This document shows positions 52,382-62,038 of a stretch of 64,000 nt of DNA, one piece after another. The stretch comes from DATBVX01 sp963810775. GTDB lineage: Bacteria; Pseudomonadota; Gammaproteobacteria; Steroidobacterales; Steroidobacteraceae. The stretch lies in NCBI GenBank assembly GCA_963810775.1, contig CAWEOT010000005.1, positions 372,001-436,000 on the forward strand, in the 5' to 3' direction. A program made the translations under genes and the position numbers. The notes beneath the pieces were generated by a model. That model saw only the letters and a program-made list of their open reading frames with translations. It did no database searches and had not been told where the DNA came from. Each line of letters opens with the position of its first letter. The stretch's first letter is position 1.

Positions 52382-53389
52382 CTAGCTCACCGCGCCGGAT
52401 GCGTTCGATTCTGATTCGGGAATGGCAGCTTTGGCGGCAGCCTTTCGCAGCCGGTCTTTCACCGCTTCCCAACGCTCATCATCCGGCAGCTCCTGCACCA
52501 GGATTCTCACGCAACCCGCTTTGTCGAGCGTGCGCAGGTGCGCGTACAAGTCGTGCGCGTACTGCTGTGGCCGGCGTCCCGCATTGATCCAGGTCGCGAG
52601 CTTCAGCGTCTTCAGCGGCAGGCGTTGCGCCAGCACCGCGACGCGCTCGCCGCGATCGTTGTATTGACCCGCAAGAGTCTCCAGTGCATCGCCTGTCACG
52701 ATCTCCAGCGCCGTGGCGGGAGCGTAGTGCGAGACAGTGCTACCCGGCACGCGCGGCTCCTCGGCCGCCTGGTCCGCTGAGATCTCCCCGACCACACTGC
52801 GCAACTCGCTCAGCGTGATGGACCCTGGCCGGAGCAAGCGAATACCACCCGGCGTACAGGCTACGATCGTCGATTCGATTCCAACCGTGCATTCGCCCCC
52901 ATCGAGCACCACGCGCACGGCGTCACCCAGCTCATCGCGTACGTGATCGGCACGCGTGGGGCTCACGTGCCCGTAACGGTTGGCGGACGGAGCGGCGAGG
53001 CCGCCGCCGAAGGCCGTAAGAAGTTGCTGCGCCATTGGGTGCGCGGGAACGCGAATCGCCACGGTGTCCTGTCCACCCGTAACCACGTTTAGAACGCTTG
53101 CTGCCTTCGGCAGTACCAGAGTGAGCGCACCCGGCCAGAACCGCGCCGCGAGCTTCTCGGCGGCTTCGGGAATGTCCCTGACCCAGCGATGAAGATAACG
53201 GATGCTGTCCAGATGAACGATCAAGGGGTGATTAGCGGGCCGTCCCTTTACAGCAAAGATCTTGCGCACTGCCGCTGGGTTCGAGGCATTCGCCGCCAAG
53301 CCATAAACGGTTTCGGTGGGGAAGGCAACCAAGTCGCCCGCCCGCAACGCCTCGACCGCCGCCTCGATTTCGCTTTGGCTCGCTCTCAT
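52382..53389 (-). CDS. sua5: L-threonylcarbamoyladenylate synthase, Sua5 type
   Basis: 335 residues from ATG 53389. The first ~200 form the YrdC domain (GDLVAFPTETVYGLAANA, KGRPANHPLIVH, GLAAPSANRYGHVSPT), and the last ~120 are the extra Sua5 domain reached by a linker. It makes threonylcarbamoyl-AMP for t6A37 in tRNAs. An upstream open stretch is antisense to no gene but overlaps the next gene's 3' end and lacks family residues, so I used the internal start. Confidence 0.93.
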   Translation of the reverse strand: MRASQSEIEAAVEALRAGDLVAFPTETVYGLAANASNPAAVRKIFAVKGRPANHPLIVHLDSIRYLHRWVRDIPEAAEKLAARFWPGALTLVLPKAASVLNVVTGGQDTVAIRVPAHPMAQQLLTAFGGGLAAPSANRYGHVSPTRADHVRDELGDAVRVVLDGGECTVGIESTIVACTPGGIRLLRPGSITLSELRSVVGEISADQAAEEPRVPGSTVSHYAPATALEIVTGDALETLAGQYNDRGERVAVLAQRLPLKTLKLATWINAGRRPQQYAHDLYAHLRTLDKAGCVRILVQELPDDERWEAVKDRLRKAAAKAAIPESESNASGAVS

Positions 53390-53405
53390 GAGCGAAATGA
53401 TAGCT

Positions 53406-54401
53406 TTACTTGTTACCAGCGCGCTTGTCGGGTCTCTCAGGCGCAGGCGTTGCGAGGGCGCGACGGATATCGGACTCGGTCGTAGCCAGCATCGGGGCAA
53501 GACGCGAATCGGAAAGATCGGCTCGGGCGCGCAGGATTTCACTCAGGGCGGCTTGGGGCTCACCCTTATCCAGCAGGACCTGAGCGAGGTTGTTGCGCGC
53601 CACCGCGTTATGTTCGGCTACTGCGAGCGCCGCGCGGTACGCATCTTCGGCCTCTGGCAGGCGATGGGCGGCGTAACTGATATTGCCGATCCCAAGCAGC
53701 GCCGTGACATCTCCTGGCCAGCGTTCATGTGCGACACGATACGCAGTCAAGGCTGCCTCACTCCGGTGTGCTGCTTCGAGTCCCGCCGCTGCGGCAACGA
53801 ACGCATCGGGCGTCGCCGTGACTGGAATCGTGTCGGGACGCACGACCACGACGGCCCAGTTACGGGCCAGTGACCAGCTGTATGCGAAGCGACGCGCCGA
53901 GATCCGCTTCCGGTCGTCCTCGCCCGACCGCAGGATAAGCGCATCGCGACTCGAATCGAAACCCACGACCACCGCGTAATGCCACAGCGGCAGCGAGTCG
54001 ACACCAAGGTTTTGCAGCACGAGAACCGGATTCCCCGCGCTGACTTCGCGTAAGACGACATCCAGACTGGAATCGAGAACGACCGCGAGCCGGTCATAGG
54101 CGCGGGTCGCCGCAATCATTTCCGGCTGCAGGCTCCCGCGTCGTTCCGGAATGTACACCCGCGCGGTGAGATCGTCGGGCGTGACCGCTACGCCGGAAGC
54201 GGCAAGAACGGTGGCGAGCGCGGCCGGCCCGCACTGATACTCGCGTTGGGGGAAGAACGGCGTTGCTTCGAGCTCGATCTGCCGCGGCGCAGCCGCATCC
54301 AGGTGCGGCTCAATGACCGGGCCGCGGACCGCACATCCCTGGATAGCCGCCACCAGCGCGACGACCGCCGCGGCGGACGTCCATCGAGCCTGCGAGCACA
54401 A
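53406..54401 (-). CDS. PA2778-family cysteine peptidase with TPR
   Basis: 331 residues, with a lipoprotein-like signal (IQGC). A C39-like papain fold has the catalytic Cys in FPQREYQCGPAALATVL and the His in LPLWHYAVVVGFD. TPR-like repeats make up the C-terminal ~110 residues. The gene is paired with a PA2779-family gene directly upstream (the two abut), an arrangement conserved in Pseudomonas and relatives. The pair may process or export a peptide; the substrate is unknown. Confidence 0.88.
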   Translation of the reverse strand: MCSQARWTSAAAVVALVAAIQGCAVRGPVIEPHLDAAAPRQIELEATPFFPQREYQCGPAALATVLAASGVAVTPDDLTARVYIPERRGSLQPEMIAATRAYDRLAVVLDSSLDVVLREVSAGNPVLVLQNLGVDSLPLWHYAVVVGFDSSRDALILRSGEDDRKRISARRFAYSWSLARNWAVVVVRPDTIPVTATPDAFVAAAAGLEAAHRSEAALTAYRVAHERWPGDVTALLGIGNISYAAHRLPEAEDAYRAALAVAEHNAVARNNLAQVLLDKGEPQAALSEILRARADLSDSRLAPMLATTESDIRRALATPAPERPDKRAGNK

Positions 54402-54785
54402 TCAGGTCTTCTTGAAGATATCGATGACGCCGACCAGCTCGAGAATGATCAGGATGACGAACACGACCCCGATCACGGCAAGGATGTCGCCGCCCGCAGG
54501 GAGCTGCTCGAACTGAGTCGAGAGGTCACGCAGTTCCGAGTCCGTCAGGGTGTTGAGGCGCGCCTCGATCCGCGCCGGATCGACGCCCATGGCCACCAAC
54601 CGGTCGCGAACCTCGGCTCGATCCAGCGCGGCGGTGACGGTGCTCAGATCCGCATCGCGTTGCGTGGCCTCGAGGTAGGTCTGGGTACCGATGACTGCGG
54701 CGTGACCAACGGCGGGTGTGCCCATGTTGATCAAGGCCACGCTCAGGATCAGGACGCCGATGTGTCTGCAACTGCGATCGCTCAT
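54402..54785 (-). CDS. PA2779-family small membrane protein
   Basis: 127 residues from ATG 54785. A signal peptide (GHAAVIG cleavage) is followed by a helical region (DLSTVTAALDRAEVRDRLVAMGVDPARIEARLNTLTDSE, given in parts) and one C-terminal membrane helix (GDILAVIGVVFVILIILELVGVIDIF). The family always pairs with a PA2778-type cysteine peptidase, which follows here without a gap; this protein may be its substrate or anchor. Confidence 0.85.
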   Translation of the reverse strand: MSDRSCRHIGVLILSVALINMGTPAVGHAAVIGTQTYLEATQRDADLSTVTAALDRAEVRDRLVAMGVDPARIEARLNTLTDSELRDLSTQFEQLPAGGDILAVIGVVFVILIILELVGVIDIFKKT

Positions 54786-54882
54786 GCCCGTACCTCCCGG
54801 CCAAAGAACTGAGAGACATCTAACCAGAGGCCGTCCTGGGGCGATGCCGGATTCCGTCTGACGTCGGCGGTTGGCGACAGGT

Positions 54883-57849
54883 TCACTCCAATTCGGTGCG
54901 CGTCCACCCGGTTTCGCTGCGTCGCAGCTCGTATGCCGGCCAATAATGCTGATCGAGCTTGAGCGTGATGACTTCGACGGCGTTGTTCCAGGTAATCGTG
55001 TTGAGTCGCAGCGAAGCACGATCCTCGCGTCCGGCGACAGCCTTTACGAAACTATCGAGATCCGGCGTTGCCTGCCCGTCTACGGCGACGATGCGCCGAC
55101 CGGCATACAGCCCGTACCGCGTCGCCGGCGAGCCGTAATAGAAATACGCAACGAATACGCCCTTCGGTGCTATGCCGCGTTGCGCAGCCATGGCCCGGTG
55201 CGGCGCCTGCAGAGTCGCACCCGCCCAGATCAGCACCCGGTCGAGATCCTTTCCGTCCAGCGCCACGGTGTCTATTGTTACGGTGCGCTCCTGGTCGTCG
55301 CGCCAGATGGTCGCGTTGACCTGATCCTTCTGCACCGCGCGCTCGACTTCACGGAAGCGATTCACGGGCTTGCCGTCCACCGCCAGGAGCAGGTCACCCG
55401 GCTGCAATGCCTTAGCTGCCGGAGAGCCGGCCACCAGCCGCGTAATTGCCAAGGCCTGGCGGCGAGTCGGGTCGTGCTTTTCGAGGCTTTCGATCCACTG
55501 AGGGCTCAGTCCCAGCTTGCTGGCTGCGGCGAGCGGTATCGGCAGGAATTCCGCCTCGAACGAATACAGCGGGTGTCCTTGGGTCACAGCTGGAATCATT
55601 TCAGCGACCAACTCCGCCGGGATGCCCTTGTTCTCCTGCTGCAATTCGCGACCAGCCTCGAATGCGAAGCTGGACCATAGCGAAACGACGTCGCCCGCCT
55701 TGTTCACGAGCACACCGTCGAAATCAGTGGGCGGATTTACCAGGCTGACAGTCTCGAGGTTGGTGTCGCGGAATTGCAGCGTGCGGGACAACGGATAAGC
55801 CGTCGCGTCAACCGACGCCACCTTGCTCCCCTGTGACATCACCTTATGATCGGACCGCAGCCCAATCACCCACACGTCATCGCCCGGCTTGAGTGCGATC
55901 GTATTGAGCTTGGCGCTGCGCACTGGCGTTTCCCCGATCAGTTTCGGGTCATAGGACACGACCGCAAGATTGTGCAGCGGGTGGATGAACTCGACCTTAC
56001 CCGGCACTTCGACCGTCCCGGCAAACGTCAGGCGAACGTCCCCAATCGCTACTGGTACGGTGTTGCGGTCGGTCACCACCAGGCCGCGCTCGGCATCGAT
56101 GACGAGTCCGGTGCCATGATAGTTGCGCTCGGTGACCCCGGAGACCGAATACGGCATGTCGAAATTGACCAGCACCAGTGAGGGAGCGAGGCGGTCCATG
56201 CGTGAATCGCCTTGTGGCGCGAAAAAGGTCGAAGCCGGCTCTGGTGCAGGCGCCGGAGGAGCTGGCGGCAGGTCCTGGCAGGGCCACGTTCCGATCTTGT
56301 CGTCACGCTGGCACCTGCGTGCCGGGAACCAGTCGCGATCCATACGGATCACGCGCCATTGCTGACCGCGCGGATCGTCCAGCGTAAAGAAGCGCACCGT
56401 CGCGCGTTCTCCCTCACCGAGCGCAGTGATCACTCGTTCGAAGTCGGGGAGTGACTCCATTGGCTTGCCGTTGACGCTCTGGATGACTGCACCGCGCGGT
56501 ACCGCAACCGAGCCAAATACGTAGCCGGGATTGGCGATGTAGACGCCGCGTACCGGCATGTTGAAGTGTCGCGCCTGCTGATAGGAAAGCTCGTGGACGA
56601 CGGCCTCGCCGAATTCGACGTAGGCTGCTGGCGTGATCGAATGCAGATCCTGCACTTGCAGCTCCATCTTGATCGGTATGCCACCACGCTGCGCTTCCAT
56701 CTCCACTTTGTTGCCGACGTTTTCGTCCAGTACCTGCTCGAGCGGGTTGAATTCGGCGACCGGCCGGCCATTCAGACGCACGATGACATCACCAGGCTCG
56801 AGCACGCCTTCGGACGGCGAGCCCGGCTGCACTTCAGTCACGACCAGCATTCCGGTCAGATTGGGAAACGCCGAGCGCATTTGAGCTTCCGTCTCGGGTT
56901 TCAAGCCGAGCCGTCGCACTTCATCGTACGGCGTGTACTGAAAAACAGCCTGGAGCGTCCCGCGCGTGACCGATTTCCCGTCCTGGATCAGCTTCAAGGC
57001 ACGCTGCACGCGCGCGAGCGGCAGGTAGAAGCTCGACGCTGCGCCAGAACTGCCACCAGCATTGAGTGCGACGACGCGGCCATTGACATCCACAACTGGC
57101 GAGCCAGAGGACCCTCCGGAAGTGCTCGAGGCTGCCTGCAGGTAGAAAGTATTGAAGTCGTTGTACTTGCCGATGCCATAGTTGGGCGCATCGCGATCCA
57201 GGCGCGCGAGCGTGCCCGCGAGGATGGAAATCTGCTCGCCGGCATCATTGCCGATGACGCGGATCTCGCGCCCGACCTGTGCCCCCTCAGGATAGAGCGG
57301 CAGCTCCGTCGGCTTGATGAAACGCAGCTTCTGCGGGTCGTAGCGATACAGACCAAAGTCATGCACCGGATCGCGGTATACAGGGTAGAGCGGCACTTCC
57401 TCGCGATTGAGGAAGGTCGCCTGCGAGGTCACTGGACCAGGCGTCACCACATGCCGATTGGTCAGGATAAGACCTCGTTTCGCGTCCACGACGAAACCGG
57501 TGGCTTGGGCGGACGCGTTCCATTCAGTGTCGAAGGCGCGGACCTCGTCGACCTGGATTGACACAACGCCGCTTGCGATACGCTCCAACGTTCTTGCCCA
57601 CGCGGGACTTTCCTCACTTTCGATCGTCTGCAGAGGCCCGGGCGCCGCATTTGGCGTCGTACCCGGTGGTACCTGACCAGGTACCTCTTCGGGCGGGATC
57701 TGTTCTGGCCCGGCTTCAGGCGAAGGTTCGGCCGGCTGCACCTGCGGCGGTGCGGTGCCTTGGGGCGCGGCAGTGGGCGGAGTCTGGCCCGCGACCATGC
57801 CACAGACGAAGTACAGAGCGAGCGTGACAAGCGAGGATTTTCGTCTCAT
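54883..57849 (-). CDS. double HtrA/PDZ serine protease, Nma111-like
   Basis: 988 residues. Signal peptide, then a Pro/Glu-rich linker (~24-75). The first protease domain (~85-290) has a full triad: His133 (LTNRHVV), Asp164 (VHDFGLY) and Ser248 (GGSSGSPVV). PDZ domains follow (~320-400, and one near 410-500 with NPGYVFGS). A second protease-like domain (~565-745) has lost catalytic residues (TDRNTVPV in the His position, DGVLVN at the Ser) and is followed by two more PDZ domains (~760-975). The layout matches yeast Nma111/Ynm3 rather than DegP. It is exported and probably binds or degrades damaged envelope proteins. Confidence 0.85.
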   Translation of the reverse strand: MRRKSSLVTLALYFVCGMVAGQTPPTAAPQGTAPPQVQPAEPSPEAGPEQIPPEEVPGQVPPGTTPNAAPGPLQTIESEESPAWARTLERIASGVVSIQVDEVRAFDTEWNASAQATGFVVDAKRGLILTNRHVVTPGPVTSQATFLNREEVPLYPVYRDPVHDFGLYRYDPQKLRFIKPTELPLYPEGAQVGREIRVIGNDAGEQISILAGTLARLDRDAPNYGIGKYNDFNTFYLQAASSTSGGSSGSPVVDVNGRVVALNAGGSSGAASSFYLPLARVQRALKLIQDGKSVTRGTLQAVFQYTPYDEVRRLGLKPETEAQMRSAFPNLTGMLVVTEVQPGSPSEGVLEPGDVIVRLNGRPVAEFNPLEQVLDENVGNKVEMEAQRGGIPIKMELQVQDLHSITPAAYVEFGEAVVHELSYQQARHFNMPVRGVYIANPGYVFGSVAVPRGAVIQSVNGKPMESLPDFERVITALGEGERATVRFFTLDDPRGQQWRVIRMDRDWFPARRCQRDDKIGTWPCQDLPPAPPAPAPEPASTFFAPQGDSRMDRLAPSLVLVNFDMPYSVSGVTERNYHGTGLVIDAERGLVVTDRNTVPVAIGDVRLTFAGTVEVPGKVEFIHPLHNLAVVSYDPKLIGETPVRSAKLNTIALKPGDDVWVIGLRSDHKVMSQGSKVASVDATAYPLSRTLQFRDTNLETVSLVNPPTDFDGVLVNKAGDVVSLWSSFAFEAGRELQQENKGIPAELVAEMIPAVTQGHPLYSFEAEFLPIPLAAASKLGLSPQWIESLEKHDPTRRQALAITRLVAGSPAAKALQPGDLLLAVDGKPVNRFREVERAVQKDQVNATIWRDDQERTVTIDTVALDGKDLDRVLIWAGATLQAPHRAMAAQRGIAPKGVFVAYFYYGSPATRYGLYAGRRIVAVDGQATPDLDSFVKAVAGREDRASLRLNTITWNNAVEVITLKLDQHYWPAYELRRSETGWTRTELE

Positions 57850-57989
57850 GAAAAGCCTTGTTGTGAGTACCCTTCGTGCGAAAAACGATAGTCGAATTGC
57901 TGCTGGAACCTCCGCGCGAATTCTGCACGCGTGAAGTGGTGCATTTGCGTGCCCTGGTGCGCAATCCGTTGATTGCGCCCATCAAGAAT

Positions 57990-58351
57990 ACCCGCAGCCG
58001 CGAACTGCTCAGCGTGCTGCAGCATTCCTTCACGCCCGTCATTCAAGATCACACCGCGTTGAATGCTGCCCTCTGCCGGCACGCGATTCGCGTGCGAGTG
58101 ATTCATCGCACCGGGACGGAAGGCCGTGATCTGGTTGGCATCCAGATCGGTGGCGATATAGGCCTGCGCGGTGAACTCGGATTCCACCCGGGCGACGTGC
58201 TTGAGGCTCAGACCACAACTTTGCATCCAGGTTTCATACGGACCGAAGTCGTGTCCTATGGCCGCCATCGGCAGCCCTTAGTCGCCCAGTAGCGCCAGAT
58301 TGTAGGCAATGTTGGCGGCACAGCCACCGAAAATTGCGCCGCGACGGGAAC
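57990..58351 (-). pseudogene. remnant of a PfkB-family carbohydrate kinase
   Basis: The N-terminal part is gone: similarity starts at FGGCAANIAYNL near 58351, without the ~45 residues before it. An in-frame TAA (58278-58280) interrupts the sequence after ALLGD. It then continues as MAAIGHDFGPY, TAQAYIATDLDANQITAF and GREGMLQHAEQF. Resemblance stops near 57990, so the nucleotide-binding C-terminal half is missing. Intact homologues phosphorylate adenosine or sugars. The dgkA stop abuts the truncated start, so a deletion joined them. Confidence 0.75.
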
Positions 58352-58353
58352 CG

Positions 58354-58734
58354 CTACTCCACAAAAACCAGCAGCCACACCGCTGCCAGGAGAACAATCG
58401 CCAGAAACACTGCTGCCGAGCCAATATCCTTCGCTAGTCCGGACAGCTCGTGATGCTCCGGCCCGATGCGATCGATCGCCGCTTCCACTGCGCTATTGAG
58501 CAACTCCACGATCAGGACCACCAGCATCGGAGCGACGAGCAACGCGCGCTCGATGCCAGTGCGGCCGAACCAGAGTCCCGCCGGCACCACGACCAGCGCC
58601 AGCGCCAGCTCCTGGCGAAATGCGGCCTCCTCGCGAAATGCGCCGATAAACCCGCGCAGGCTGTTACCAAATGCCCGAATCAGCCGCGTCAGGCCGCGCG
58701 GCTTGTTGCGTTCAATCACGCTGCGGGCTTCCAC
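58354..58734 (-). CDS. dgkA: diacylglycerol kinase
   Basis: 126 residues from GTG 58734, overlapping the gcvPB 3' end by 19 bases. Three membrane helices and the DgkA core VELLNSAVEAAIDR (~80-93) with its catalytic Glu are present; EEAAFRQELALA is the N-terminal amphipathic helix. It phosphorylates diacylglycerol to return it to phospholipid synthesis. It is the last gene of the gcv operon by position. Confidence 0.93.
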   Translation of the reverse strand: MEARSVIERNKPRGLTRLIRAFGNSLRGFIGAFREEAAFRQELALALVVVPAGLWFGRTGIERALLVAPMLVVLIVELLNSAVEAAIDRIGPEHHELSGLAKDIGSAAVFLAIVLLAAVWLLVFVE

Positions 58735-60200
58735 ACCAGATCGAGCTGCTTGGCGGCACGCACGTCATCGAGGCGCCGGACTGGCAGATCATGCGGCGCC
58801 TCGCGCAGCGTCTGTGGCTGGTCGTCGGCCTCGGCACGAATGGCGATCAGGGCATCGATGAATGCATCGAGATCTTCCAGGGCTTCGGTCTCGGTTGGTT
58901 CGATGAGGAGACACTCCGGGACCAGTAGGGGGAAATAGGTCGTAGGCGCATGGAAGCCGTAGTCGAGGAGTCGCTTTGCGACATCCATCGCACTGACACC
59001 CTGCTCCCTGGCCAACCGACGCAGTGTCAGGATGAACTCGTGGCTGGCGCGGCGCTGCGGGTAAGCGGCATCGAACCCTGCCGCTTTCAGTCTTGTCAGC
59101 ATGTAATTGGCATTGAGTGCGGCAAACTCCGCGACGCGCGTCATGCCCGCACGACCGAGCATGCGCATGTACACGTACGCGCGCAGCAGCACACCTGCAT
59201 TGCCCATGAAGGCTGACAGTCGGCCAATCGATTGCGGCAGATCTTTCTCCGTCAGCCACCGGTAGCGCTCTGCCTCTCGCCCGACGACGGGCACGGGCAG
59301 GAACGGCAGCAAGCGTTTGCCCACCCCGACGGCCCCGGACCCCGGCCCGCCACCGCCATGCGGCGTCGAGAACGTCTTGTGCAGGTTCATGTGGATCACG
59401 TCGAAACCCATGTCACCCGGTCGCACCTTACCGAGAATCGCGTTGAGATTCGCGCCATCGTAATACAGCAGCCCGCCGGCATCGTGCACGAGGCGCGACA
59501 CTTGCGCGATGCGACGCTCGAACACGCCGAGCGTGGATGGATTGGTGAGCATGATGCCCGCGGTCTTTGGGCCGACAGCGCCCTGCAGAGCCTCAAGATC
59601 CACATCGCCATCGGCACTGCTGGGAATCTCGCGCACCTTGCAGCCGCACATCGTGGCAGTGGCCGGATTGGTGCCGTGCGCCGCCTCCGGGACGATGATT
59701 TCATCGCGCTCGAGATTTCCGCGCGCGCGGTGGTAAGCCATGATCATGGCGACTCCTGCCAGCTCCCCCTGGGCGCCCGCCATTGGAGTCAGCGACACGG
59801 CCTGCATGCCCGTCACTTCCTTGAGCATCTCCTGCAGCTCGTACATGCAGGTGAGAAATCCCTGACTGAGCGTTTCGGGCGCGAGCGGATGATGACCCAG
59901 GAACTCCGGCAGCATGGCCAGGCTGTTGCACGCCCTGGGGTTGTATTTCATCGTGCACGAGCCCAGCGGATAGAAATGCGTGTCGATGGAGAAGTTGAGT
60001 TGCGAAAGGCGTGTGAAATGGCGCACCGCCTGCAGCTCCGAAACCTCCGGAAGCATGGGGCGAGTCTTTCGCATCAGGTGGCCCGGCAGGTCGGCCGCTT
60101 TTGAATCGGGCGGTAATTGTGCGGTGGCCGTGCGGCCGCTACGCGAATGCTCGAAGATGACTTTCTCGGGCTCGACGACCTTTTTCACCAACTGGCTCAT
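58716..60200 (-). CDS. gcvPB: glycine dehydrogenase (decarboxylating) subunit 2
   Basis: 494 residues. PLP-binding half of the split P-protein: NLHKTFSTPHGGGGPG carries the Schiff-base Lys, and AAHGTNPATATMCG and DGANLNAILGK are nearby active-site parts. With GcvPA it decarboxylates glycine and loads the aminomethyl group on GcvH. Start ATG 60200, 18 bases after the gcvPA stop. Length fits the family. Confidence 0.96.
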   Translation of the reverse strand: MSQLVKKVVEPEKVIFEHSRSGRTATAQLPPDSKAADLPGHLMRKTRPMLPEVSELQAVRHFTRLSQLNFSIDTHFYPLGSCTMKYNPRACNSLAMLPEFLGHHPLAPETLSQGFLTCMYELQEMLKEVTGMQAVSLTPMAGAQGELAGVAMIMAYHRARGNLERDEIIVPEAAHGTNPATATMCGCKVREIPSSADGDVDLEALQGAVGPKTAGIMLTNPSTLGVFERRIAQVSRLVHDAGGLLYYDGANLNAILGKVRPGDMGFDVIHMNLHKTFSTPHGGGGPGSGAVGVGKRLLPFLPVPVVGREAERYRWLTEKDLPQSIGRLSAFMGNAGVLLRAYVYMRMLGRAGMTRVAEFAALNANYMLTRLKAAGFDAAYPQRRASHEFILTLRRLAREQGVSAMDVAKRLLDYGFHAPTTYFPLLVPECLLIEPTETEALEDLDAFIDALIAIRAEADDQPQTLREAPHDLPVRRLDDVRAAKQLDLVWKPAA

Positions 60201-60218
60201 GTCCTTGTCCTTGCGTAG

Positions 60219-61592
60219 TCAAGCCGCGCGGGCCGACTTGATCACGTCGGCGAGCTCACGCGCGAAGGTCTCGATGTCCGCTCCAGTGCGCGCCTCGGTC
60301 GCGCATACCAGCATGCAGCGGTCCAGCTCCGGATACTCGGAGCCGAGATCAAAACCACCCAGGATAGAGCGCTCGGCGAGTGCCGCGAGTACCGGCGCGG
60401 CGGGACGATCGAGCTCGACCACCGCTTCGTGAAAGCGAGGCCTCGCAAACTTGGGTCGCACGCCGGGAACACGCGCCAAAGCCTGCAACAGCTCTTCTGT
60501 GCGGGCGTGACTGGTCGCTGCGACACGCTCGAGACCTTGCGGACCGAGCAGCGTGAGATAGATCGTGGCAGCGGTTACGAGCAGGCCCTGATTGGTGCAG
60601 ATGTTCGAGGTCGCCTTGCCGCGCCGAATGTGCTGTTCGCGCGCCTGCAGCGTCAGCGTGAAACCGGGCCGTCCGTCGAGATCCACGGTGCGCCCCACGA
60701 TACGTCCCGGCATCTGGCGCACGAATTCCAGTCGCGTCGCCATGAAACCGAAGTATGGGCCGCCGGCAGAAAGCGGCACACCGAGCGGCTGGCCTTCGCC
60801 ACATGCGATGTCGGCACCGGTCTGGCCCCACTGCCCGGGCGGTTTCAGCAATGCGAGCGAGGTTGGATTCACGACGCCAATCACCAGTGTGCCGTTGCGA
60901 TGCGCCCAGTCCACCAGCTCGTCAACCTCCTCGAGCACGCCGAAGAAATTGGGTTGCTGGATGACGAGTGCGGTGACGTCCTGTCCCTCGTAGGCACGCA
61001 GGCTCTCCAGCGACAGGTTCCCGCCCGACGTTTCGTAAGGAAGATCCTCGAAAGTGAAGTCCTGCAAGCCCGCGATGCTGCGCGCGACTCTGCGGTAGGT
61101 TGGATTGAGCGTGGCGGGCACGAGAATGCGTGCGGAGTTCGACCTGCGATGCGCGCGCACCGCCATCAGACACGCCTCGGCCAGGGCAGAAGCGCCGTCG
61201 TACAGCGATGCATTCGAGACATCGAGCGCCGTCAGGTTCGCCATCATCGTCTGGTATTCATAAATGAGCTGCAGCGTGCCCTGGCTGGCCTCGGCCTGGT
61301 ATGGCGTATAGGCGCTGTAGAACTCGCCGCGGGTTGTGATCGCCCAAACCGCAGCCGGGATGTGATGCTCGTACGCGCCGGCCCCGAGGAAGCACAGCGC
61401 CTTGCCATCGCGCGTCGCGAAGGCCTGCATGATGCGCGTTATTTCCATCTCGTTGACGCCCGCCGGCACGCCCTGCAGGCCACGCGCCTTGAGCTCGGGC
61501 GGGATTTCATCGAAGAGATCGTCGATGCTGCGAACGCCGATCACATCGAGCATCGCGCGAATGTCAGCTTCGGTGTGGGGAATGAAAGGCAT
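60219..61592 (-). CDS. gcvPA: glycine dehydrogenase (decarboxylating) subunit 1
   Basis: 457 residues. The N-terminal half-protein of the split P-protein: FLGAGAYEHHIPAAVW, FYSAYTPYQAEASQGTLQ, YDGASALAEACLMA and the family's GPYFGFMATR segment. It forms an alpha2beta2 complex with GcvPB. It lies 50 bases after gcvH and 18 before gcvPB. Confidence 0.96.
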   Translation of the reverse strand: MPFIPHTEADIRAMLDVIGVRSIDDLFDEIPPELKARGLQGVPAGVNEMEITRIMQAFATRDGKALCFLGAGAYEHHIPAAVWAITTRGEFYSAYTPYQAEASQGTLQLIYEYQTMMANLTALDVSNASLYDGASALAEACLMAVRAHRRSNSARILVPATLNPTYRRVARSIAGLQDFTFEDLPYETSGGNLSLESLRAYEGQDVTALVIQQPNFFGVLEEVDELVDWAHRNGTLVIGVVNPTSLALLKPPGQWGQTGADIACGEGQPLGVPLSAGGPYFGFMATRLEFVRQMPGRIVGRTVDLDGRPGFTLTLQAREQHIRRGKATSNICTNQGLLVTAATIYLTLLGPQGLERVAATSHARTEELLQALARVPGVRPKFARPRFHEAVVELDRPAAPVLAALAERSILGGFDLGSEYPELDRCMLVCATEARTGADIETFARELADVIKSARAA

Positions 61593-61642
61593 GTCGGAAG
61601 ACTCCTGGCCGGAATTGTGGGTCGCGACCTGAGGCCGGAAGA

Positions 61643-62038
61643 TCAGCTCGCTTCGCTCTCGAGATGCTTTGCGTACGCATCGGCATCCATGAGTGCGCCG
61701 ATGTCGGAGGCGCGCTTCGGGCGCAGCCGCATCAACCAGCCCGCGCCGTAAGGGTCCTGATTCACGAGCTCGGGCGCATTGGCAAGCGCCCCATTGCCCT
61801 CGGTGACCTCGCCACTGATCGGCGCGTACACATCTGAGGCTGCTTTCACCGACTCGACCACCGCGCAGGCGTCCTCGGCATCGATCTGACGACCTGCTTC
61901 CGGCACCTCGACAAAGACGAGGTCGCCGAGCGCGGATTGAGCGTGATCGGTAATTCCGACCTCCACCGTGCCGTTAGCCAGCGTGCGCACCCACTCGTGG
62001 GCCTTCGTGTATCGCAAATCTGCAGGAATGTTGCTCAT
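61643..62038 (-). CDS. gcvH: glycine cleavage H protein
   Basis: 131 residues. The lipoyl domain is complete with the modified Lys in VVESVKAASDVYAPISGEV, preceded by LGDLVFVEVPEAGR. It carries the aminomethyl group between P and T proteins. ATG 62038 overlaps the gcvT stop by four bases. Confidence 0.97.
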   Translation of the reverse strand: MSNIPADLRYTKAHEWVRTLANGTVEVGITDHAQSALGDLVFVEVPEAGRQIDAEDACAVVESVKAASDVYAPISGEVTEGNGALANAPELVNQDPYGAGWLMRLRPKRASDIGALMDADAYAKHLESEAS

